64,000 nucleotides of DNA. Source: Streptomyces sp. NBC_01497. GTDB lineage: Bacteria > Actinomycetota > Actinomycetes > Streptomycetales > Streptomycetaceae. Numbering within the stretch: position 1 is the first letter of the stretch; every line of letters begins with the position of its first letter. The stretch lies in assembly GCF_036250695.1 (NCBI RefSeq), contig NZ_CP109427.1, positions 4,092,001 through 4,156,000 of the forward strand, written 5' to 3'. Shown here one piece after another: positions 1-8,494 of this stretch. The notes below the pieces were generated by a model. That model had not been told where the DNA came from. It ran no database searches and saw only the letters and a program-made list of their open reading frames with translations. Both the position numbers and the translations under genes were made by a program.

Positions 1-246
1 TCCCGCCTCGCGCAAGGGAGGTGAGTCAAGGCGAGAATGCGCGCATACCTCCCCACGGGGAATTCCGGGCACCATCTTGACAAACAACAGCGCACCCTCT
101 GCCACTCGATCGACCATTTCCGACATTCAATCCAATTACGACTAATTACTGACAGAGGGTGAAGAACAGACACGCTATCAAGCCCCGCGTATATCCCGCG
201 GGTATGGGGGTGAGGCGCGAGTGCGGGCACCGGTAGCCTTGGCAAG
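1..246. other. Upstream region of serS, no gene seen
   Basis: No convincing coding frame. The first 60 bases can form two mutually exclusive hairpins: GGGAGGT (16-22) with ACCTCCC (47-53), or CCCC-AC-GGGG (51-60). They may be the end of an upstream transcript. Bases 120-165 are unusually AT-rich for this genome. A short GC hairpin (CCCGCG 184-189 with CGCGGG 197-202, loop of 7) lies just before serS. I do not see the stem I and T-box sequence expected of a tRNA-sensing leader. Confidence 0.5.
210..246 (+). promoter_or_regulatory. Candidate leaderless promoter of serS
   Basis: A TAGCCT hexamer at 234-239 fits the Streptomyces -10 pattern TAnnnT and lies 7 nt before the GTG start at 247, the spacing expected if transcription starts on the start codon. 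A weak -35 (GTGAGG, 210-215) is 18 nt upstream. No Shine-Dalgarno sequence precedes the GTG. This is inferred from spacing only. Confidence 0.35.
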
Positions 247-1524
247 GTGATTGACCTTCGCCTGCTCCGTGAGGACCCCGACCGTGTCCGTGCCTCCCAG
301 CGCGCCCGTGGAGAGGACGTCGGCCTCGTCGACGCACTGCTCTCCGCCGACGAGCGCCGCAGGTCGTCCGGCGTCCGCTTCGACGAGCTGCGCTCCGAGC
401 AGAAGTCCCTCGGCAAGCTGATCCCCAAGGCAGGCCCCGAGGAGAAGGCGGAGCTGCTCAAGAAGGCCGAGCAGCTGAAGTCCGAGGTGAGGGCCGCCGA
501 CACCGCGCAGCACGAGGCGGACGAGCAGGCCCGGAGCCTCCTCCTCCAGCTCGGCAACATCGTCCACGAGGACGTGCCGGTGGGCGGTGAGGAGGACTTC
601 ACCGTCCTGGAGACCTACGGCACGATCCGCGACTTCGGCGCGGAGGGCTTCGAGCCGAAGGACCACCTGGAGCTGGGCGAGGCGCTCGGCGCCATCGACA
701 TGGAGCGCGGCGCGAAGGTGTCGGGCTCCCGCTTCTACTACCTGACGGGCGTCGGCGCGCTGCTGGAGCTCGCCCTCATCAACGCGGCCATCTCCCAGGC
801 CACCGCCGCCGGGTTCACCCCGATGATCACCCCCGCGCTGGTGCGCCCCGCGGCCATGGAGGGCACCGGCTTCCTCGGCCAGGCCGCCGCCGACGTGTAC
901 CACCTGGAGCAGGACGACGCCTATCTCGTCGGGACGTCCGAGGTGCCGCTCGCCGCGTACCACATGGACGAGATCCTCGACGCGGACAAGCTGCCGCTGC
1001 GGTACGCGGGCTACTCCTCGTGCTTCCGCCGGGAGGCCGGCACGTACGGCAAGGACACCCGCGGCATCTTCCGCGTCCACCAGTTCGAGAAGGTCGAGAT
1101 GTTCTCGTACGTGGCGCCCGAGGACGCCCAGGCGGAGCACCTGCGGCTGCTGGAGTGGGAGAAGGAGTGGCTCCTCGGCCTCGGCCTGCCCTTCCAGGTG
1201 ATCGACGTGGCGTCGGGCGACCTGGGCGCCTCGGCGTCCCGCAAGTACGACTGCGAGGCGTGGATCCCGACGCAGGGCAAGTACCGCGAGCTGACGTCCG
1301 CGTCGAACTGCGACAGCTTCCAGGCGCGCCGGCTGTCCGTCAGGATGCGCGACGGCAAGCAGGTCAAGCCGCTGTCCACGCTCAACGGCACGCTCTGCGC
1401 GGTGCCCCGCACGATCGTGGCGATCCTGGAGAACCACCAGCAGGCCGACGGCTCGGTCTGGGTGCCCGAGGTCCTGCGGCCCTACCTCGGCGGCCGTGAG
1501 CTGCTGGAGGCGGTCGCCAAGTGA
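247..1524 (+). CDS. serS: Seryl-tRNA synthetase
   Basis: Class II aminoacyl-tRNA synthetase that charges tRNA-Ser (and tRNA-Sec where present) with serine in the cytoplasm. The 425-residue length is usual for bacterial SerRS. The N-terminal third is a charged helical hairpin (about residues 25-105, heptads such as [14 protein letters not shown]) that grips the long variable arm of tRNA-Ser. The catalytic core follows, with motif 2 FRREAG at about residue 260 and motif 3 around residues 380-395 ([15 protein letters not shown]). The GTG start is chosen because [11 protein letters not shown] is the standard SerRS N-terminus. No ribosome-binding site precedes it, so the mRNA may be leaderless. 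The stop overlaps the next start (GTGA), indicating cotranscription with the HAD phosphatase. Confidence 0.97.
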   Translation: MIDLRLLREDPDRVRASQRARGEDVGLVDALLSADERRRSSGVRFDELRSEQKSLGKLIPKAGPEEKAELLKKAEQLKSEVRAADTAQHEADEQARSLLLQLGNIVHEDVPVGGEEDFTVLETYGTIRDFGAEGFEPKDHLELGEALGAIDMERGAKVSGSRFYYLTGVGALLELALINAAISQATAAGFTPMITPALVRPAAMEGTGFLGQAAADVYHLEQDDAYLVGTSEVPLAAYHMDEILDADKLPLRYAGYSSCFRREAGTYGKDTRGIFRVHQFEKVEMFSYVAPEDAQAEHLRLLEWEKEWLLGLGLPFQVIDVASGDLGASASRKYDCEAWIPTQGKYRELTSASNCDSFQARRLSVRMRDGKQVKPLSTLNGTLCAVPRTIVAILENHQQADGSVWVPEVLRPYLGGRELLEAVAK

Positions 1525-2399
1525 GCACCGGCGAGGTGCGCGGCGAAGCCGAATCCGCCGGCGGTGGCGCGGTGTTCCCGTACCGGCTGGTCGCGACCGA
1601 CCTCGACGGCACGCTGCTGCGCGAGGACGGCTCGGTGTCCGGCCGTTCGCGCGCGGCACTCGCCGCCGTGACGGCGGCCGGCGCCGCGCACATCGTCGTC
1701 ACCGGCAGGTCCGTGCCGTGGGCGCGCGACGTGCTGGCGGACCTGGGGTACGAGGGCATCGCCGTGTGCGGCCAGGGCTCGCAGGTCTACCACGCGGGCG
1801 AGCACAGGCTGCTCACGTCCCTGACGCTGGATCGCCAGGTCGCGCGGCTCGCGATCGAGAAGATCGAGGCGGAACTCGGCCGGCCGGCGCTCGCCGTCAG
1901 CCAGGACGGTGTCGAGGGGCTGGTGCTGACCGACGAGCGGTACGTGATCGGCGGACGCAAGGCCGACCGGGACCGGGCCAGGATGGTCCGGGACGCGGCG
2001 GACCTCTGGGCGGCGCCGATCAACAAGGTCTACCTCCAGCACCCCACGCTCGACGACGACCAACTGGCGCTCGCCGCCCGCGACATCGTCGGGGGACTGA
2101 CGGACGTGCTGATGGCGGGCCCGGGCGCGGTGGAGCTGATACCGGTCGGCCTCACGAAGGCGCGGGGGCTCTCGCTCGCGGCACGGCGGCTCGGCGTCAC
2201 GGCGCAGGAGACGATCGCGTTCGGCGACATGCCCAACGACCTGCCCATGTTCACGTGGGCCGCGTGGGGTGTCGCCATGGCCAACGCGCACCCGGACCTG
2301 CTGGCCGTGGCGGACGAGGTCACCGCGACGAACGCCGAGGACGGTGTCGCGATCGTCCTGGAGAAGCTGCTCGCCGACGGGCCGGCCACCGGCGCCTGA
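1521..2399 (+). CDS. HAD-superfamily hydrolase, Cof type
   Basis: Magnesium-dependent phosphatase of the HAD IIB (Cof) family, which dephosphorylates small metabolites such as sugar phosphates; the substrate here cannot be read from sequence. Motif I is DLDGTLL at residues 27-33 with the nucleophilic Asp27 and acid/base Asp29. Motif II is the Thr in HIVVTGRS. Motif IV is [10 protein letters not shown], about residue 235. The cap domain lies between motifs II and III. The 292-residue length fits the family. The GTG start overlaps the serS stop by 4 bp, so translation is probably coupled. A compact GC hairpin directly after the stop would end the two-gene transcript. Confidence 0.88.
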   Translation: MSTGEVRGEAESAGGGAVFPYRLVATDLDGTLLREDGSVSGRSRAALAAVTAAGAAHIVVTGRSVPWARDVLADLGYEGIAVCGQGSQVYHAGEHRLLTSLTLDRQVARLAIEKIEAELGRPALAVSQDGVEGLVLTDERYVIGGRKADRDRARMVRDAADLWAAPINKVYLQHPTLDDDQLALAARDIVGGLTDVLMAGPGAVELIPVGLTKARGLSLAARRLGVTAQETIAFGDMPNDLPMFTWAAWGVAMANAHPDLLAVADEVTATNAEDGVAIVLEKLLADGPATGA

Positions 2400-2400
2400 G

Positions 2401-2417
2401 CCCGGACGGCGTCCGGG
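2401..2417 (+). terminator. Hairpin terminator after the serS operon
   Basis: Perfect 7-bp stem CCCGGAC/GTCCGGG with a 3-nt loop, starting 2 nt after the HAD gene stop. There is no T-tract, as is common for Streptomyces terminators. Confidence 0.55.
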
Positions 2418-2806
2418 CCCCCGGCCGGGTGGCGACCGGCACAGGGGAGGGGCGGCCCGCGCGACGCGCGCTCGAAGCGGCCGCCCCCGGACGGTGCGCC
2501 GGCGGCACGTCGCGGCGGACGTGTGGGCCCGCCGCGGTGCCGGCACAGCGCCGTCCCGCACGGCACGCCGCGGCTCGGACTCCGGGTCCCCGCGACGCGC
2601 CTCTCCCGGTCCTCGCGGACTTGTCGGTCCTCGCGGACTTCTCGATGCGCCCTGCTCGAACAAGTGTGCCGAGCGGCCGTCCGTCATGCCACCGAATATC
2701 CGCGTAAGGCACCGGCATGCGACGTCCTGTCCCGCTCTCCCGCCGACACGGCGAAGGCGCCGGTCCCCGCACCCGGCCGCCCCCGCCTCCGCTCCGGACG
2801 ACGAAA
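2418..2806. other. Convergent intergenic stretch, no gene seen
   Basis: A GC-rich spacer between the serS operon and the convergent bkd operon. Frames open here lack a ribosome-binding site and recognisable protein features. A 12-bp sequence GCGCCGGTCCCC (2757-2768) repeats the left arm of the bkd terminator at 2807-2818. Nothing else stands out. Confidence 0.4.
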
Positions 2807-2839
2807 GCGCCGGTCCCCACCCCAGGTGGGAACCGGCGC
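2807..2839 (-). terminator. Rho-independent-like terminator of the bkdA2B2C2 operon
   Basis: A long hairpin: GCGCCGGT pairs with ACCGGCGC and, after one mismatch, CCCACC pairs with GGTGGG. It lies just past the bkdC2 stop (2850). On the minus strand the stem is followed by TTTCG, a short T-run. Confidence 0.7.
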
Positions 2840-2849
2840 CGTCCTCGCG

Positions 2850-4331
2850 TCACGCCCAGGTGATCAGGCGCCTCGGCTGCTCCAGGATCGCGGCGACGTC
2901 CGCCAGCACCTTCGAGCCCAGCTCGCCGTCGACGAGGCGGTGGTCGAAGGAGAGCGCCAGCGTGGTGACCTGACGCGGCTTCACCTTGCCCTTGTGCACC
3001 CACGGCTGGGGCTTGATCGCACCGACCGCGAGGATCGCGGCCTCACCGGGGTTCAGGATGGGCGTGCCGGAGTCGATGCCGAAGACACCGACGTTGGTGA
3101 TGGTGACGGTCCCTCCCTGCATGGCGCCCGGTGACGTACGGCCCTCGCGGGCGGTCGCCACCAGGTCGGCGAGGGACTCGGCCAACTGCGGCAGCGTCTT
3201 GTCCTGCGCGTCCTTGATGTTCGGCACGATCAGCCCGCGCGGGGTGGCCGCGGCGATGCCCAGGTTCACGTAGTGCTTGCGCACGATCTCCTGGTTGGCC
3301 TCGTCCCACGAGGCGTTGATCCCGGGGTTGCGCCGGATCGCGACGATCAGCGCCCGCGCGATGAGGAGCAGCGGGTTGACCCGCAGGCCCGCCATGTCCC
3401 GGTCGGCCTTCAGCTCCTCGACCAGCTTCACCGTGCGCGTCACGTCCACCGTGACGAACTCGGTGACGTGCGGCGCGGTGAAGGCGCTGCCGACCATGGC
3501 CGCGGCCGTGGCCTTGCGTACGCCCTTGATCGGGGTGCGGGTCTCGCGGGCGCCCGCCGCGACGGCCGGCTCGGCCGTCGGTGCCGCTGCCTGACCGGCC
3601 GGCGTGCCGGTCGGGGCCGCCGGCTCCGGCTGCGGAGCCGTCACCCCAGGGGAGGCCGGTGCCTGCTGCCCCGGCGCGGGGGCGGCGGCCGCGTGGACGT
3701 CCTCGCGGGTGATGATCCCGCCGGGACCGCTCGGCAGGACCGACGCGAGATCCACGCCGAGGTCCTTCGCCAGCTTGCGCACGGGCGGCTTGGCCAGCGG
3801 CCGCTCCCCGCTCACCGGCTCGGGCACCGGTTCCGGCTCGGCCGCCGACACCGGCTCGGCCGCGACCGGCGGCGCCGGCACGGGCTGCCCCGGTACGCCA
3901 CCCGCGCCGCGCCGCGGACGGCGCTTCGTGGACGACTCGGCGACGCCGTAGCCGACCAGGACGGGGGTACGGGCCGGCGCGGCGGGTTCGGTGCCGTTCG
4001 CGGCCCCCTCGGGTGCACTCTCGTCCCCGCCGGAGCGCGCGGGAGCCTCCTGCGGGGCGATCGCGCCGGCCACCTGGACCGTGATGATCGCGGCACCGAC
4101 GTCGACCGTCGTGCCCTCCTCGAACCGCAGTTCGTGCACGACACCGTCGTAGGGGATGGGCAGCTCGACGGCGGCCTTCGCCGTCTCCACCTCGCACACC
4201 ACCTGGCCGTCGGTGACCGTCTCCCCGGGCGTCACGTACCACTTGAGGATCTCCGCCTCGGTGAGACCCTCGCCCACGTCGGGCATCTTGAACTCGCGGA
4301 AGTCCGCGGCGGCGGACGTTTCAGTCGTCAT
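2850..4331 (-). CDS. bkdC2: Branched-chain keto-acid dehydrogenase E2 (dihydrolipoyl acyltransferase), operon 2
   Basis: E2 core of the branched-chain 2-oxoacid dehydrogenase complex. It transfers the branched acyl group from E1 to CoA through a lipoyl arm, supplying isobutyryl-, isovaleryl- and methylbutyryl-CoA. An N-terminal lipoyl domain (about residues 14-85) has the lipoylated Lys in ETAKA (Lys52). A long Pro/Ala/Glu linker and a peripheral subunit-binding domain (around PPVRKLAKDLGVDLASV) follow. The C-terminal catalytic domain ends with SFDHRLVDG (His464). The ATG at 4331 is preferred over a GTG 9 nt upstream because GAGGAG sits 8 nt before it. Last gene of the A-B-C operon, 12 nt after bkdB2. 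It could in principle be a pyruvate-type E2, but the E1-alpha/E1-beta partners are of the BCKDH type. Confidence 0.93.
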   Translation of the reverse strand: MTTETSAAADFREFKMPDVGEGLTEAEILKWYVTPGETVTDGQVVCEVETAKAAVELPIPYDGVVHELRFEEGTTVDVGAAIITVQVAGAIAPQEAPARSGGDESAPEGAANGTEPAAPARTPVLVGYGVAESSTKRRPRRGAGGVPGQPVPAPPVAAEPVSAAEPEPVPEPVSGERPLAKPPVRKLAKDLGVDLASVLPSGPGGIITREDVHAAAAPAPGQQAPASPGVTAPQPEPAAPTGTPAGQAAAPTAEPAVAAGARETRTPIKGVRKATAAAMVGSAFTAPHVTEFVTVDVTRTVKLVEELKADRDMAGLRVNPLLLIARALIVAIRRNPGINASWDEANQEIVRKHYVNLGIAAATPRGLIVPNIKDAQDKTLPQLAESLADLVATAREGRTSPGAMQGGTVTITNVGVFGIDSGTPILNPGEAAILAVGAIKPQPWVHKGKVKPRQVTTLALSFDHRLVDGELGSKVLADVAAILEQPRRLITWA

Positions 4332-4343
4332 CTGCGGCACTCC

Positions 4344-5324
4344 TCAGTACGCCAGCGAGCGGTCGACGGAGTCGAGCACGCGGTCGAGGCCCGGCAGGTA
4401 CTCGTCTTCCAGCCGGGCCGGCGGGTACGGGGTGTGGAAGCCGCCGACCCGCAGCACGGGTGCTTCCAGGTGGTAGAAGCAGCGCTCCGTGATCCGGGCG
4501 GCGATCTCCGCGCCCGAGCCGTAGAAGACCGGGGCCTCGTGGACGACCACGAGCCGGCGGGTGCGCTCCACGGACGCCTGCAGCGTGTCGAAGTCGATCG
4601 GGGACATCGACCGCAGGTCCACGACCTCCAGCGACTTGCCCTCCTCGGCGGCCGCCGCGGCGGCCTCCAGGCACACCTTCACCATCGGCCCGTACGCGGC
4701 GAGCGTCAGGTGCTCACCCTCGCGCACGACCTTCGCGCCGTGCAGCGGGCCGGGGATCGCCTCGGCGTCGACCTCGCTCTTGTCCCAGTAGCGCCGCTTC
4801 GGCTCGAAGAAGATGACCGGGTCGTCGGTCTGGATGGCCTGCTGCATCATCCAGTACGCGTCCGACGCGTTCGAGGGCGAGACGACCTTCAACCCCGCGA
4901 CGTGCGCGAACAGCGCCTCGGGGGACTCGCTGTGGTGCTCCACCGCGCCGATGCCGCCGCCGTACGGGATGCGGATGACGATCGGCATCTTGACCTTGCC
5001 GAGCGAGCGGGCGTGCATCTTCGCGAGCTGCGTGACGATCTGGTCGTACGCGGGGAAGACGAAGCCGTCGAACTGGATCTCCACGACCGGCCGGTAGCCG
5101 CGCAGCGCGAGACCGATCGCCGTGCCGACGATGCCGGACTCGGCCAGCGGGGTGTCGATGACCCGGTCCTCGCCGAAGTCCTTCTGGAGGCCGTCGGTGA
5201 CGCGGAAGACGCCGCCGAGCTTTCCGACGTCCTCACCCATGATGAGGACCTTGGGGTCGGTCTCCAGGGCCTTGCGCAGGGACTCGTTGATCGCCTTCGC
5301 GAGGGGGATCTTCTGGCTGCTCAT
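4344..5324 (-). CDS. bkdB2: Branched-chain keto-acid dehydrogenase E1 beta subunit, operon 2
   Basis: Beta subunit of the thiamine diphosphate-dependent E1 component, forming an alpha2-beta2 heterotetramer with the product of the gene just upstream. It has the N-terminal pyrimidine-binding transketolase fold (LIMGEDVGKLGGVFRVT near residue 30, TPLAESGIVGTAIG near 60) and the C-terminal transketolase domain (about 205-320). Its 326 residues are normal for the family. The ATG at 5324 follows GGGAGG and lies 1 nt beyond the bkdA2 stop, so the pair is translated as a unit. The protein is similar to, but clearly distinct from, the bkdB1 product at 26.7-27.7 kb. Confidence 0.94.
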   Translation of the reverse strand: MSSQKIPLAKAINESLRKALETDPKVLIMGEDVGKLGGVFRVTDGLQKDFGEDRVIDTPLAESGIVGTAIGLALRGYRPVVEIQFDGFVFPAYDQIVTQLAKMHARSLGKVKMPIVIRIPYGGGIGAVEHHSESPEALFAHVAGLKVVSPSNASDAYWMMQQAIQTDDPVIFFEPKRRYWDKSEVDAEAIPGPLHGAKVVREGEHLTLAAYGPMVKVCLEAAAAAAEEGKSLEVVDLRSMSPIDFDTLQASVERTRRLVVVHEAPVFYGSGAEIAARITERCFYHLEAPVLRVGGFHTPYPPARLEDEYLPGLDRVLDSVDRSLAY

Positions 5325-5325
5325 G

Positions 5326-6729
5326 TCACTTGCCTCCCTCGGCGCCGGCGCCCGCGGCGGCGGACCCGTCAGGTCCTTCGTCGAAGGACGCCTGGTACGC
5401 GGCGAACGCCCTGCGCTCCTCGTCCACCAGCGAACTGCCGTCCGCGTAGGCGTTGTCGAAGATGGCCATCACATCCGGGTCGGGCATGGACCGCACGGCC
5501 TCACGCACCCGCCGGCCGAGGGCCTCGCTCTCCTCCTCCAACTGGGCGAAGAAGGCGTCGTCCGCGTACCCCTCCCGCTCCAGGTACCTGCGCAGCCGGA
5601 GGATGGGGTCCTTGGCGGTCCACGCCTCGCGCTCCTCGTCGGAGCGGTACTTCGACGGGTCGTCGGACGTGGTGTGCGCGCCCATGCGGTACGTGAACGC
5701 CTCGACCAGCATCGGGCCCGCGCCGCCCCGGCTGTGTTCGAGCGCGGCCCGGGTGACGGCCAGGCAGGCCAGCACGTCGTTGCCGTCGACCCGCACGCCG
5801 GGGAAGCCGTAGCCGCGGGCGCGCTGGTAGAGCGGCACCCGGGTCTGGCGCTCGGTGGGCTCGGAGATGGCCCACTGGTTGTTCTGGCAGAAGAAGACGA
5901 CCGGCGCGTTGTAGACGGCCGAGAAGGTGAACGCCTCGGCGACGTCGCCCTGGCTGGACGCGCCGTCGCCGAAGTACGCGATCACGGCGGAGCCCGCGCC
6001 GTCCTTGGCGACGCCCATGGCGTAGCCGGTGGCGTGCAGGGTCTGCGAGCCGATGACGATCGTGTACAGGTGGAAGTTGTTACTGTTCGGGTCCCAGCCG
6101 CCGTTGTTCACGCCGCGGAACATGCCGAGCAGGTTCACCGGGTCGACGCCCCGGCACCAGGCGACACCGTGCTCGCGGTACGTGGGGAAGACGTAGTCGT
6201 CGTCGTTCAGGGCGCGGCCCGAGCCGATCTGCGCGGCCTCCTGGCCGAGCAGGGAGGCCCACAGGCCGAGCTCGCCCTGCCGCTGGAGCTGGGTGGCCTC
6301 GCCGTCGAAGCGGCGGGTCAGCACCATGTCGCGGTACAGGTCCCGGAACGATTCGGGCGTCAGGTCGGCGACGTACTCGTCGTAGTCCGGACGGGCCACG
6401 CGCTCACCCTCGGGGGTGAGCAGCTGCACGAGCTCGTCGTCGCGCTCGGCGGTCTCCGCGGCGCCGTGCGCGTCGGTCCCCGCGGTGCCGCTGGTGCCCC
6501 GGCTGCGGCTGCCCGCCGGTGTCCTGCCGCCCGCGGCCGTCCCCGGCGTCCCGTTGGCCCTGGACGTTCCGGCGCTCTTCGCGGTCTTCGCCGACCTGGC
6601 GGTCTTCGCCGTCTTCGCGGTCCCGGCCGGCGTGGCCGCCGCGGCGCGGGTCGTCTTCCTGCCCGCTCCGGCGTCCTGCGCCGCCTCGCCGCTTCGCGGT
6701 TTCCGCGCGGTGGTGCTCTCCACGGTCAC
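5326..6729 (-). CDS. bkdA2: Branched-chain keto-acid dehydrogenase E1 alpha subunit, operon 2, with a basic N-terminal extension
   Basis: Alpha subunit of E1, which decarboxylates branched-chain 2-oxoacids on thiamine diphosphate. The TPP/Mg motif GDGASSQGD starts near residue 253 and closes with QNNQWAI about 28 residues later. The dehydrogenase E1 fold starts near residue 100 (ESFRDLYRDMVLTRRF). The GTG at 6729 is chosen because GGAGGG lies 8 nt upstream; a second GTG at 6723 is possible. The first 85 or so residues are unusual: they are rich in Ala, Lys, Thr, Arg and Gly with repeated AKTA-like units, predicted disordered and basic, and are absent from bkdA1. First gene of its operon, divergent from a response-regulator gene that may control it. 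Confidence 0.93.
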   Translation of the reverse strand: MTVESTTARKPRSGEAAQDAGAGRKTTRAAAATPAGTAKTAKTARSAKTAKSAGTSRANGTPGTAAGGRTPAGSRSRGTSGTAGTDAHGAAETAERDDELVQLLTPEGERVARPDYDEYVADLTPESFRDLYRDMVLTRRFDGEATQLQRQGELGLWASLLGQEAAQIGSGRALNDDDYVFPTYREHGVAWCRGVDPVNLLGMFRGVNNGGWDPNSNNFHLYTIVIGSQTLHATGYAMGVAKDGAGSAVIAYFGDGASSQGDVAEAFTFSAVYNAPVVFFCQNNQWAISEPTERQTRVPLYQRARGYGFPGVRVDGNDVLACLAVTRAALEHSRGGAGPMLVEAFTYRMGAHTTSDDPSKYRSDEEREAWTAKDPILRLRRYLEREGYADDAFFAQLEEESEALGRRVREAVRSMPDPDVMAIFDNAYADGSSLVDEERRAFAAYQASFDEGPDGSAAAGAGAEGGK

Positions 6730-7053
6730 GTACGTGTCCCTCCGTCTTTCCGGCCACCCGGGATCCGCCGGGTACCAGTGCGGTTCCGCCCGGTTCCTCC
6801 GGCCGCACGGGGTGTGTGCGGGAGCGCGAAGGCACCAGGCGTGACAGGTGCCCCGGCGAGCACCCGTGAAAAGGCACGTTACCCAGAGTGCAGCGTGACT
6901 GTGAAACCCCGCTTGACCTGCGACTTTCCTTGGATTTCCAAGTAAATCGGCGGAACGGGGGGACAGTGGCTGGTCAGGGCGTCGTGAACAGCCTCGCAGG
7001 CCGCCGGGACAACGGCACGTTATCCCGGGCCTTCGGCGGCAGGGAAGGGGTGA
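6730..7053. promoter_or_regulatory. Divergent promoter region, bkdA2 / response regulator
   Basis: No gene is seen in these 324 bases. The most distinct element is a perfect inverted repeat CTTGGA-TT-TCCAAG at 6929-6942, inside a locally AT-rich stretch between the two divergent genes. A TTGACC hexamer lies at 6913-6918, but I cannot pair it with a convincing -10. The inverted repeat is a candidate operator, possibly for the adjacent NarL-type regulator. Confidence 0.4.
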
Positions 7054-7731
7054 ATGTGTGACACTGCGATTGTGGAAGAAAAGGACAAAATTACCGTATT
7101 CCTCCTGGATGACCATGAGGTCGTCCGACGGGGTGTCTACGAGCTGCTGTCCGTGGAGGATGACATCGAGGTCGTGGGCGAGGCCGGGACGGTCGCCGAC
7201 GCGCTCGTACGGATTCCGGCCACCCGCCCCGACGTGGCGGTACTGGACGTCCGCCTGCCGGACGGCAGCGGCGTCGAGGTGTGCCGGGAGATCCGCTCCC
7301 GCGACGAGGACATCAAGTGCCTGATGCTCACGTCCTTCGCCGACGACGAGGCGCTGTTCGACGCGATCATGGCCGGTGCCTCGGGTTACGTCCTGAAGGC
7401 CATCCGCGGCAGCGAGCTGCTGACGGCCGTACGGGACGTGGCCGCGGGCCGGTCCCTGCTCGACCCGGTGGCGACGGCGCGGGTGCTGGAGCGGCTGCGG
7501 GGCGGCGACAACCCGCGGACGAACGACAAGCTCGCGAACCTCACCGACCAGGAGCGCAAGATCCTCGACCTGATCGGCGAGGGCCTGACGAACCGGGTGA
7601 TCGGTGAGCGCCTGCACCTCGCCGAGAAAACGATCAAGAACTATGTGTCGGGCCTGCTGTCCAAGCTCGGCATGGAGCGGCGCTCGCAGGCGGCGGCCTA
7701 CGTGGCCCGCCTCCAGGCGGAGAAGCGCTGA
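7054..7731 (+). CDS. NarL/DevR-type response regulator
   Basis: DNA-binding response regulator of the NarL/LuxR class. The receiver domain (about residues 12-130) has the acidic pair DD at 19-20, phospho-acceptor Asp65 ([11 protein letters not shown]), the conserved Thr/Ser in MLTSF and the Lys in GYVLKA. The LuxR-type helix-turn-helix spans about 160-218 ([22 protein letters not shown]). The 225-residue length is typical. The ATG at 7054 follows an AGGGAAGGGG stretch. No histidine kinase gene is adjacent, so it is an orphan here. It is transcribed away from bkdA2, which makes that operon a plausible target, but this is inferred from position only. Confidence 0.9.
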   Translation: MCDTAIVEEKDKITVFLLDDHEVVRRGVYELLSVEDDIEVVGEAGTVADALVRIPATRPDVAVLDVRLPDGSGVEVCREIRSRDEDIKCLMLTSFADDEALFDAIMAGASGYVLKAIRGSELLTAVRDVAAGRSLLDPVATARVLERLRGGDNPRTNDKLANLTDQERKILDLIGEGLTNRVIGERLHLAEKTIKNYVSGLLSKLGMERRSQAAAYVARLQAEKR

Positions 7732-7736
7732 CGGTG

Positions 7737-7844
7737 CGCGCCGCACGCGCGTCGGCCTGGGGACGCGCCGCACGCGCGTCGGCCTGGGGACGCGCCGCAC
7801 GCGCGTCGGCCTGGGGACGCGCCGCACGCGCGTCGGCCTGGGTC
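7737..7844. repeat. Four tandem copies of a 27-bp repeat
   Basis: Units at 7737-7763, 7764-7790, 7791-7817 and 7818-7844. The first three are identical and the last differs at its two final bases. The array starts 5 nt after the response-regulator stop. The unit contains the self-complementary stretches GCGCGC and CGCGCC, so the transcript could fold. Because 27 is a multiple of three, frames stay open across it, but no ribosome-binding site supports translation. Confidence 0.9.
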
Positions 7845-7999
7845 CACGTGGCGTACGCGAGCGGGGCGCGGGCGCGCCACCGCCCGAGAGGTGGAGCGGG
7901 GGCGACGGGGACCGCACGGACGGGCCGACGGGCCGGGGTCCGCACGGGACCTAGGACCCCCCGTCTCGGGGCGGTCTGCCCTGTCGGAACGGCGGCCCG

Positions 8000-8491
8000 G
8001 TGACGCACAGTCGTGATATGCCCACCGAAGTTCCTGACGCGACCGAAGCCTCCGAGGCGACCGCGCTGCTGGCGCGTGTCCCGTACGGAAGGCTCGCGGC
8101 GACCCTGCGGGCCCTGCCCTTCGTCGCTCCTGCCCGCCATGTCGTCCTGCCGGACGGCCTTCTGCTGCGCATGCACCGGGGCCTCGGCTATCACCGCGCG
8201 TGCAGCGGCACCGTGGTCGCGTACGGGGCCGACAACCTGACGCAGCAGAACGTCGACGCGGCGTCCGGCTCCGTCTGGTCCGTGCAGTGCATCGGCACCG
8301 CGACGATCGTCCGGCCCACGGACGAGGAACGCGCCCTCTTCGGCCCGCCGCCCCCGCTGGTGGACGGTGAGCGGTTCGATGCGGTCCACCTGCGGCTCGT
8401 GCCGGAGCTGACGACGGTGCACCGGTTGGGCCCCGGTTCCGGGCCGAGCACAGAGCGACAGGGTCATCACGTAGCGTCAACTATCATCTGA
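8000..8491 (+). CDS. Pyridoxamine 5'-phosphate oxidase-fold (flavin-binding) protein
   Basis: Small protein of the split-barrel FMN-binding superfamily. It has the usual opening (LLARVPYGRLAATLRALPFVAPARHVVL), a central strand pair (GTVVAYGADNL) and the closing segment SVQCIGTATIVRPTDEE. Family members are flavin- or F420-dependent reductases or flavin-binding stress proteins; the activity here is not readable. The GTG at 8000 gives 163 residues; an ATG at 8018 (MPTEVPDATEAS) is an equally possible start, since neither has a strong ribosome-binding site. It ends 3 nt before the downstream APH-fold gene, so the two are probably cotranscribed. Confidence 0.75.
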   Translation: MTHSRDMPTEVPDATEASEATALLARVPYGRLAATLRALPFVAPARHVVLPDGLLLRMHRGLGYHRACSGTVVAYGADNLTQQNVDAASGSVWSVQCIGTATIVRPTDEERALFGPPPPLVDGERFDAVHLRLVPELTTVHRLGPGSGPSTERQGHHVASTII

Positions 8492-8494
8492 CGG

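Noticed and set aside
1..246. T-box riboswitch upstream of serS
   Set aside because: I cannot find a specifier stem or the conserved T-box sequence, and the likely promoter leaves no leader.
7737..7844. CRISPR-like array
   Set aside because: The 27-bp units are directly abutting with no spacers, and no cas gene is present. The same applies to the 40-bp and 42-bp arrays.
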